A DNA stretch of 64,000 nt from an uncultured Oscillospiraceae bacterium (lineage in GTDB: Bacteria; Bacillota; Clostridia; Oscillospirales; Acutalibacteraceae): NCBI GenBank assembly GCA_900543555.1, contig UQRL01000001.1, positions 62,001-126,000 on the forward strand, given 5' to 3'. Below the pieces are notes generated by a model, which did not search any database, had not been told where the DNA came from, and worked only from the letters and a program-made list of their open reading frames with translations. Both the position numbers and the translations under genes were made by a program. Positions 56,640 through 64,000 of the stretch are shown here, in pieces (within the stretch, counting starts at the first letter, position 1; the number at the start of each line of letters is the position of its first letter).

Positions 56640-57506
56640 TTATAAGTTCCAGTCCGGGATGAACTGCTTCCCCCGGGCGGCCCGCTCCTGGGTAAAGCCC
56701 TCCAGCCCCAGGGCAAAGAGGGCGTCCTCCACCTTTTCCTGCTCCCGGCGGGTGATGGCCCGCTGCAGCTCCGGGAAGGGGGAGAGGTCCCCGCAGGGGG
56801 TGTACTGGGCCATCAGGCTGACGGGGATGCCGGGGAACTCCTCCCGGATGCGGCCCAGGCAGGCAATGGAGTTCCTGGTGTGGCCCGGCAGGATGAGGTG
56901 GCGGATGAGCACCCCCCGCTTCATCAGGCCGTCCTCCCCGTAAACGGGCGGCCCCACCTGGCGCACCATTTCCCGGATGGCCGCCCGGGCCGCCTGGGGA
57001 TAGTCCTCCGCGTGGGAGAGCTGCTTCGCCAGGTCCGGGCCGTCGTATTTGTAGTCGGGCAGGTAGATGTCCACCAGGCCCTCCAGGGCTTTCAGGGTCT
57101 CCACCTTTTCGTAGCCGGAGGTGTTGTACACCACAGGCACGGGCAGCTTTTTCACCTGCAGCGCCTGGCGCACCTGGGGCACGAAATGGGTGGGGGTCAC
57201 CAAATTGATGTTGTGGGCCCCCTGGCCGATCAGGTCAAAAAAGATGCCGGACAGCTCCTGGGGCGTGACCTCCCGCCCCGAAACGGGCCCGTGGCTGATC
57301 TGCCCGTTCTGGCAGAACACGCAGCCCAGAGGGCAGCCGGTGAAGAACACCGCCCCGCTGCCCCGGGCGCCGCTGATGGGAGGCTCCTCCCAAAAGTGGA
57401 GGGCGGCCCGGGCAATGCGCATCCTCTCCCCGCTGCGGCACACGCCCGCCCCGGCGCTTTCCCGGGGCACGCCGCAGTTTCGGGGGCACAGGCGGCAGGC
57501 CTTCAT
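56640..57506 (-). CDS. Radical SAM protein, PflX/COG1313-like
   Basis: 288 residues. The CxxxCxxC cluster is GCPLGCVFCQNGQISHG. An N-terminal Cys motif CRLCPRNCGVPR and YKYDGPDLAKQLSHAEDYPQ are typical of the PflA-related COG1313 group, whose target enzyme is unknown. The start ATG overlaps the stop of the exonuclease-PgeF fusion gene (ATGA), so both are made from one transcript. Confidence 0.9.
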   Translation of the reverse strand: MKACRLCPRNCGVPRESAGAGVCRSGERMRIARAALHFWEEPPISGARGSGAVFFTGCPLGCVFCQNGQISHGPVSGREVTPQELSGIFFDLIGQGAHNINLVTPTHFVPQVRQALQVKKLPVPVVYNTSGYEKVETLKALEGLVDIYLPDYKYDGPDLAKQLSHAEDYPQAARAAIREMVRQVGPPVYGEDGLMKRGVLIRHLILPGHTRNSIACLGRIREEFPGIPVSLMAQYTPCGDLSPFPELQRAITRREQEKVEDALFALGLEGFTQERAARGKQFIPDWNL

Positions 57507-59185
57507 CCCTGCAGCGCCAGCATGGCGCAGTTGCTGCCCCGCTGGCCCCTGGTCTTCCGGTGGGAGAAGATCAAGTCGCTTTCGCACATGGTGCACACCT
57601 GGCCCACGGCGATGTTCTCCTCCTTCACGCCGGCGGAAAGGAGGAACTGCCGGTTGCACTCCCACAGGTCCACATGGTATTTCTCCCGCTGGGGCCCGGC
57701 GACGAACCGCTCCCAACGGGGCAGCTTCATAAACTCCTGGGCCACGGGCTCGTCCACCTCGAAGCAGTCCTTGCCGATGGAGGGCCCAATGCCCACCCGC
57801 AGTGCCTCTGGCCGGGTGCCAAATTCCTGGGCCATGCGCTCCACCATGGCTCTCGCCATGCCCATGGCAGTGCCCCGCCAGCCCGCGTGGGCCAGGCCGA
57901 TGGCCCGGTGCTCCTGGTCGTAGAAGTACAGGGGCACGCAGTCGGCGCAGTAGATGACCAGGGTGACGCCGGGGTCATTGGTGCACAGGCCGTCGATAGA
58001 TTCCATATCCTTTTCCCGCCAAATGCCAATGCCCCGCTGGGCCTTCTCCACCCGGCGGATGTTGATGTGGTGGTCCTGGGCGCCGCAGACTAAAGAGTCC
58101 GGGTCAAACCCGGCGGCGGCGCAGAACAGGCGGTAGTTCTCCTCCACCCGTTCCGGCTCGTCGCCCCGGCCAAAGCCCAGGTTCATGGCGGCGAACTCAT
58201 TTTCACTGACCCCGCCCACGCGGGTGGTAAAGGCGTGGTTCACGCCCTCCAATCCCTTCCAGGCGGAAAAACGCAGCACCCCCACGCCCTGGGGCAGGGT
58301 GAGCTCCATATTCCCCAGGGGTCCGGGGGCAGCCTGTCGGGGGGCTTGGATATCCGGCAGGGGAAATGTTTTCTTGTTCACAGTCAATCCCTCATATTTC
58401 TGCTTGATGGTGAGCCTTCCGGCAAACAGGTGGCCGCAGCATGTGCAGCGGAAATCTGCCCGAAAGCTCTTGTTCTTCACGTTCCAGCGGGTCAGGCGGC
58501 GGCTTTCCCGGCCGCACCTGGGGCAGGGAAAACGCAGGTGGCTCTTCTCCACCAGGGGGCTGCGCAGGTCGCAGATATAGGTGGTCTTAAAGGTGATGCG
58601 CCGGTAGAACTCCCGGTCGCACAGGTCGATATAGGGGGCGATGGCCCCGGGGTCGTAGATCTTCCGCAGGATCTCCAGGGTCATGCGGCTGTCATCCAGG
58701 GCGCGGTGGTGCTCCATGCCAGAGACATCCAGCCCCAAAAGCTCCGCCGCCTTGGAGAGGCCCACCTGTTCCCGCCGCCCCAGGCCCATGCGGTCTTGGG
58801 CAAACACCTGCAGGTCGCAGTAGCGGGAGAGGAAGGGCACATGCTCATCCCCGCTGAAGTACCGGCAGTTCTCAATGAGGGTTAAAATATCTGAAGTGCC
58901 CCAGGTCATCACCACACAGTCCCCAGCCCAGCGCTTGAACCGGCTGACCGCCTGCATAAAGGTGGCCCCCCCTGTCAAGGTTTCATCCGTGATGCTGGTA
59001 AGGGTGGAGATGGTAGAACTGATGTGCTTTGCCACCTGGGGTTTGACAAAGCAGGAGAAGGTGGCCTTCTCCGAAAGGTCCGGGCCGCACTTCACAGCGC
59101 CAAATTCGATGATTTCATTGATATAGCCCTTCAGCCGCCGGCTGTAGGTGCCGTTCCACTCCAGGTCTAAAATGACAATGTCCAA
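57503..59185 (-). CDS. Fusion: DEDDh exonuclease, zinc ribbon, and PgeF/YfiH (LACC1-like)
   Basis: One 560-residue frame. Residues 1-185 form a DnaQ-like 3'-5' exonuclease: Asp7-x-Glu9 in LDLEWNG, Asp99, His160 and Asp164/165 in HHRALDDSRMTL. Residues 221-250 hold a zinc ribbon (CPRC, CTCC). A Pro-rich linker leads to a complete YfiH/PgeF domain (about 295-560) with the zinc-site residues His372/373, Cys416 in ADCVP and His433 in HAGWRGT. PgeF enzymes act as purine nucleoside phosphorylases and adenosine deaminases and in peptidoglycan editing. No RBS is seen at the internal Met293, so a true fusion is favoured. Confidence 0.9.
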   Translation of the reverse strand: MDIVILDLEWNGTYSRRLKGYINEIIEFGAVKCGPDLSEKATFSCFVKPQVAKHISSTISTLTSITDETLTGGATFMQAVSRFKRWAGDCVVMTWGTSDILTLIENCRYFSGDEHVPFLSRYCDLQVFAQDRMGLGRREQVGLSKAAELLGLDVSGMEHHRALDDSRMTLEILRKIYDPGAIAPYIDLCDREFYRRITFKTTYICDLRSPLVEKSHLRFPCPRCGRESRRLTRWNVKNKSFRADFRCTCCGHLFAGRLTIKQKYEGLTVNKKTFPLPDIQAPRQAAPGPLGNMELTLPQGVGVLRFSAWKGLEGVNHAFTTRVGGVSENEFAAMNLGFGRGDEPERVEENYRLFCAAAGFDPDSLVCGAQDHHINIRRVEKAQRGIGIWREKDMESIDGLCTNDPGVTLVIYCADCVPLYFYDQEHRAIGLAHAGWRGTAMGMARAMVERMAQEFGTRPEALRVGIGPSIGKDCFEVDEPVAQEFMKLPRWERFVAGPQREKYHVDLWECNRQFLLSAGVKEENIAVGQVCTMCESDLIFSHRKTRGQRGSNCAMLALQG

Positions 59186-59202
59186 CCGGAGGCCTCCTTT
59201 CG

Positions 59203-59340
59203 CCCAGTGCCTGGGCTCTCAATTCGCGCCCGTGCAAACAATTAGCTCGCGTTCGCGGGGGTTGCACCCCTGGCAATTCGCGCCCTGGGGCGGTGAGCTA
59301 CGCTCACGCCTGTGCAAACAATTAGCTCGCGTGCGCGCCG
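59203..59340. repeat. Repeat family 2, first block (two partial units 80 bases apart)
   Basis: GTGCAAACAATTAGCTCGCG occurs at 59232 and 59312, and CAATTCGCGCCC at 59220 and 59274. The second unit (59274-59340) contains an exact hairpin GTGAGC-TAC-GCTCAC. Headed by GCCCAGTGCCTGGGC (59203). A related unit with a different stem lies at 59713-59778. The stretch 59341-59456 contains no gene, only GC-rich leader-like sequence. Confidence 0.6.
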
Positions 59341-59456
59341 CAGGCGGGGAAACGGTTTCTTCCCCTTGCCCGGGCGCTTCTTACTTTTTTAGAACGTATC
59401 GATCTTTCTCAGAGGGAAGCGCCTTTCCGGCGCCCCCACGGCTTGCGATGAAAACT

Positions 59457-59683
59457 TGGCACTGTTGGCGAAAAACCCAGTGTTTATGCGGGTTTGCGAA
59501 CAGTGCCAGGTGGCACAGTTCAACGGGAAATGGCACTGTTCAGAGAAAGGATATTTCTTAACTAGAAATAAACTTTATCAATTTAAAGCTACAAAGTGCG
59601 CCAAATCATGCCGAACAGTGCCATATGGCACTGTTCAAAAACCCAGGTTTTATGCGGGTTTGAGCCCAACAGTGCCATTTCCC
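59457..59683. repeat. Palindromic element B (co-varying-arm family), seven arm copies
   Basis: The arm TGGCACTGTTC or its complement GAACAGTGCCA occurs at 59457, 59498, 59511 (one mismatch), 59531, 59613, 59626 and 59668, alternating in orientation. Two pairs form palindromes around 2-base centres (GG and TA). Two cores with AAAAACCCAG and TATGCGGGTTTG lie at 59467-59497 and 59637-59667, each flanked by inverted arms. GGGAAA (59525) and TTTCCC (59678) bound the second half. The 71 bases at 59542-59612 are AT-rich and non-coding. Confidence 0.8.
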
Positions 59684-59695
59684 TCTCTCAAGCCG

Positions 59696-59800
59696 CCCAG
59701 TGCCTGGGCACTCAAGTCGCGCTTTGGGGCGGCGGCTACGGCCGCGCCTGTGCTGACAGCCAGCGCACGTCCGCGCCCTGTGCCTGGGCACTCAAGTCAC
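59696..59800. repeat. Repeat family 2, second block
   Basis: GTGCCTGGGCACTCAAGTC occurs at about 59700 and 59780. The 66-base unit at 59713-59778 aligns with 59274-59340, but its hairpin reads GCGGC/GCCGC instead of GTGAGC/GCTCAC, so the stem is kept while its sequence changed. Sequence from 59801 to 60020 is GC-rich and non-coding, with a CCGCC/GGCGG stem near 59853-59873. Confidence 0.55.
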
Positions 59801-60024
59801 GGTCCTGGTCCCCGGTGGGGACCGTTCAGGACCGACCGAGGCGGCAGCCGAGACCGCCGCTTTGGGGCGGCGGGGTTTTCTGAGGGCGGCTGGCAAGCGG
59901 CCCTCGCTTGGGTCCGTGGCCGGTCCGGGCGGCTTTTCCCTTTGCCCTGCTTGAGATCCCGGCCCTACTTGAGATCACAAAATGATTCAGAGCGCTGAAA
60001 AAGCTAGGAAATACCTGGGTTTTC

Positions 60025-60134
60025 CGCACTTCATCACATGATGAAGTGCGAAGTGTTTTCGGCCCGCTCTGCATCATATGATGAAGTGCGCAGCCCGCAT
60101 AAAACCTGGCTTTTTGCCGCATTTCATCATTTCC
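60025..60134. repeat. Palindromic element C (co-varying-arm family)
   Basis: CGCACTTCATCA (60025-60036) and TGATGAAGTGCG (60039-60050) form an exact 12-bp palindrome around CA. A second, weaker one is centred on TA at 60077-60078. TGATGAAGTGCG (60079-60090) pairs with CGCATTTCATCA (60118-60129) with one G-T, enclosing the core (60091-60117, CCCGCATAAAACCTGG). The 3' boundary TTTCCATTTCTC (60130) is identical to that of element A. A partial core in front (60010-60024) lacks a clear left arm. Confidence 0.75.
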
Positions 60135-60173
60135 ATTTCTCAAGCCCTGGGGCAACAGGTTTTGTGCTGTCCC

Positions 60174-60300
60174 AAGAGGGGGACATCCGTCCCCCCATTT
60201 TTGCTGACGCTTAGGAAGGCAGGGGCGCTGCCCCTTGCAACCCCCTTAGGGTCACGAGACGCTGTCTCGCGCTCTGCAAGCCTTTTGAAAAAGGCTTGAG
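60174..60300. repeat. Cluster of short perfect hairpins
   Basis: Successive stems GGGGGAC-ATCC-GTCCCCC, AGGGGC-GCT-GCCCCT, CGAGAC-GCT-GTCTCG and AAGCCTTTT-GA-AAAAGGCTT lie between elements B/C and the typA stop. The last is terminator-like for either strand. No gene is present to 60417. Confidence 0.55.
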
Positions 60301-60417
60301 CGAAAACTTTACTTGTCTCTATCTGACTCGGGCGCGGGCTTTTGGGCTAGCGTCTTTCAGCCAGCTCCGGCGCCTTTAAGCGCCGTTCGCGACTTGTCCC
60401 GTCCGGCCACGGACCGG

Positions 60418-62244
<1,827 letters not shown>

Positions 62245-62368
62245 ATCCCATCGTTCCTTTCTGCGGAGTGCCTGGTTTTTTGAATCCGCGGGGGCGCTTC
62301 CAGGCCTTTTCGCATTCCAATTTCACAAAGCGCTCGTTTCACATTAACCGATTTATTATAGCACCAAA

Positions 62369-62461
62369 CAGCCCGCTTGAAAAGCCCGAATTTGGCCAAA
62401 AACCTGGGTTTTTGCCGCCCCTCCCTCCCTTGGTTGATTGTAGACAAAAGGGAGCGGGCTG
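62369..62461. repeat. Palindromic element D (core copy with a new outer stem)
   Basis: CAGCCCGCT (62369-62377) and AGCGGGCTG (62453-62461) are exact reverse complements. Inside is a core at 62394-62416 (GGCCAAAAACCTGGG then TTTTTGCC) that is itself a near-perfect palindrome, and a stem CTCCCTT/AAGGGAG. Lies between typA and the divergent MATE gene; the flanks 62245-62368 hold only the typA leader. Confidence 0.6.
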
Positions 62462-62502
62462 CCCCCGCACTTTTTGGATGCGGGGCACTTTGGGACCGCC
62501 GC

Positions 62503-62531
62503 TTGCATCTTGGGGGGATTTCCTGTAAAAT
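62503..62531 (+). promoter_or_regulatory. Promoter of the MATE transporter gene
   Basis: TTGCAT (62503-62508) and TAAAAT (62526-62531), spacer 17 bases. Confidence 0.65.
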
Positions 62532-62569
62532 AGTTGATAAAGCAACAAACTTCCCCCAGAAAGGAACGG

Positions 62570-63976
62570 ATGCAGCCCATGACCAACACCCAAGCCAGCG
62601 ATTTTTCCAAAGGCAGCGTATCCAGCAACATTTTGCGGCTGGCCCTGCCCATGACAGTGGCCCAGCTCATCAACGTGCTGTACAGCGTGGTGGACCGGAT
62701 GTACATTGGCCACCTTCCCAACGCCGCCGCGGACGCCCTGACGGGCATTGGCCTTACGTTCCCCATCATTTCCATCGTCACGGCCTTTGCCAACCTGTTC
62801 GGCATGGGCGGTTCTCCCCTGTTCTCCATCGAGCGGGGCCGGGGCCACCTGGACAAGGCCCGGCAGATTATGGGCAACACCTTTTCCCTGCTGGTGGGCA
62901 CCGGCGTGGTGCTGACGGCGGTGATCCTGCTCATCAAAAAGCCCCTGCTCTACGCCTTTGGCGCCAGCGACGTGACCTATCCCTACGCGGATGGGTACAT
63001 CACCATTTACATCTGCGGCAGTATATTCGTCATGGTCAGCCTGGGTATGAACCAGTTCATCAATGCCCAGGGCTTTGGGCGCAAGGGCATGATGACCGTG
63101 CTCATCGGCGCGGTGACCAACATTGTGCTGGACCCCATCTTTATCTTCGTGTTTGGCATGGGGGTGCAAGGGGCTGCCCTGGCCACCATCCTCTCCCAGT
63201 TCCTCTCGGCGGTGTGGGCGGTTTCCTTCCTGCGGGGGAAGAAGGCCCTCATCCGCATCGAGCGGCCCGCCATGAAGCTGAACCCCAGGCTGGTGTGGCA
63301 GATCCTCTGCCTGGGCTTTTCCAGCTTTGTCATGGCCATTACCAACTCCATTGTGCAGGTGGCCTGCAACTCCACCCTGCAGGCCTTTGGCGGGGACCTG
63401 TATGTGGGCGTGATGACCATTCTCAACTCGGTGCGGGAGGTGGTCTCCACCCCCATTAACGGCGTGACCAGCGCCGCCCAGCCGGTGATGGGCTTTAACT
63501 ACGGCGCCCAAAAGTACCGGCGGGTGCGCTCGGGCATATTGTTCACCACGGTTGTCTGCGTGGTTTACACCACCGCGGTGTGGCTGCTGCTGCTTTTGTT
63601 TCCCCGGTTCTTTATCGGCCTGTTCTCCAGCGAAGAGGCCCTGCGGGAGGCCGCTGTTCCCAGCATGCACATCTACTTCTTCGGCTTCTTTATGATGAGC
63701 CTGCAAATGGCCGGCCAAAGCGCCGCCGTGGCACTAGGGCGCTCCAAACAGGCGGTGTTTTTCTCCCTGTTCCGCAAGGTGATCATCGTCACGCCTTTGA
63801 CGCTGCTGCTCCCCTATCTCTTTGGCTTGGGAGTGACCGGTGTGTTCCTGGCGGAGCCCATCTCCAACTTCATCGGGGGCGGGGCCTGCTACATCACCAT
63901 GCTGCTGACCATCTGGCGTGAAATGGCGCGCAAAGAGCGGGAGACGGCCCCAAAGCCCGTCCAGCAGCGCCCATAG
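62570..63976 (+). CDS. MATE family efflux transporter
   Basis: 468-residue Na+- or H+-driven exporter with twelve predicted helices in two homologous halves: ILRLALPMTVAQLINVLYSV opens the first and QILCLGFSSFVMAITNSIVQ the second. Conserved phrases include VDRMYIGHLPN, GLTFPIISIVTAFANLFGMG and GFNYGAQKYRRVRSG. Start choice is between ATG 62570 and ATG 62579, with AAGGAA 4 or 13 bases upstream. Substrate (drug or metabolite) unknown. The remaining bases to 64000 hold nothing recognisable. Confidence 0.94.
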   Translation: MQPMTNTQASDFSKGSVSSNILRLALPMTVAQLINVLYSVVDRMYIGHLPNAAADALTGIGLTFPIISIVTAFANLFGMGGSPLFSIERGRGHLDKARQIMGNTFSLLVGTGVVLTAVILLIKKPLLYAFGASDVTYPYADGYITIYICGSIFVMVSLGMNQFINAQGFGRKGMMTVLIGAVTNIVLDPIFIFVFGMGVQGAALATILSQFLSAVWAVSFLRGKKALIRIERPAMKLNPRLVWQILCLGFSSFVMAITNSIVQVACNSTLQAFGGDLYVGVMTILNSVREVVSTPINGVTSAAQPVMGFNYGAQKYRRVRSGILFTTVVCVVYTTAVWLLLLLFPRFFIGLFSSEEALREAAVPSMHIYFFGFFMMSLQMAGQSAAVALGRSKQAVFFSLFRKVIIVTPLTLLLPYLFGLGVTGVFLAEPISNFIGGGACYITMLLTIWREMARKERETAPKPVQQRP

Positions 63977-64000
63977 GCTCTGCGGAAACACTCTATAACT

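Noticed and set aside
59220..59340. Direct repeats 80 bases apart resembling a minimal CRISPR array
   Set aside because: Only two copies, the spacing is far longer than CRISPR spacers, the intervening sequence is itself repeated, and no cas gene is in the window.
59613..59636. Palindrome with AAC...GTT ends, reminiscent of an integron attC site
   Set aside because: The RYYYAAC/GTTRRRY boxes are not matched, there is no gene cassette or integrase, and sister elements A and C lack AAC/GTT ends.

Overview
The window is GC-rich, gene-dense chromosomal DNA with AGGAGG/AAAGGA-type ribosome binding sites, frequent GTG and TTG starts, Gram-positive-type LexA boxes and sigma-A promoters. It carries sporulation genes (spoVAC, spoVAD), an SLH-domain surface protein, a YwlE-type phosphatase and a YfhO/GT2 cell-envelope glycosylation pair. 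Together these point to an anaerobic, spore-forming Firmicute of the Oscillospirales/clostridial cluster IV type (gut Flavonifractor-like). The species is inferred, not proven. There is no rRNA, CRISPR array, prophage or intact insertion sequence.

Layout. 1-5.1 kb: the end of a GH36 alpha-galactosidase, tRNA-Lys with a consensus promoter, an SLH protein, an AI-2E-family membrane protein, a zinc-ribbon membrane protein and rubrerythrin. 5.1-10 kb: an operon under two LexA boxes (Y-family polymerase, radical SAM protein, DUF4130-type protein) followed by a 5'-truncated GH116 glycosidase. 10-20.5 kb, minus strand: ilvBH, a lipoprotein, tsaD, rimI, a YwlE-like phosphatase, rlmA, polA, dusB and yfbR. 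20.7-36.6 kb: yfhO plus GT2, a sugar kinase, a ricin-lectin protein with a histone-H1-like tail, a CtpE-like P-type ATPase, pyrE, an acetyltransferase, a phosphohexomutase, an XRE regulator, spoVAC-AD and DUF3737. 36.9-42.4 kb: a Cys-rich small protein behind an attenuator-like leader, then murE, pepC and murF on the minus strand. 42.4-49.4 kb: a complete pst-phoU-phoPR phosphate regulon behind Pho-box-like repeats, with a circularly permuted PstS. 49.4-64 kb: a VOC protein, YhhN, an ECF sigma/anti-sigma pair, a GH13 amylase, an M18 aminopeptidase, a DUF4091 protein, a radical SAM gene coupled to an exonuclease-PgeF fusion, 1.2 kb of palindromic repeats, typA and a MATE transporter.

How the genes fit together. 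The clearest functional units are (i) the DNA-damage operon, whose three products each carry a sliding-clamp-like QxSLF/QLSFF motif; (ii) the phosphate uptake and sensing operon; (iii) peptidoglycan precursor ligases; and (iv) envelope glycosylation. Between genes, several intergenic regions carry an unclassified palindromic repeat family. Its stem sequences differ between copies but are matched within each copy, and this is the least explained structure in the window.
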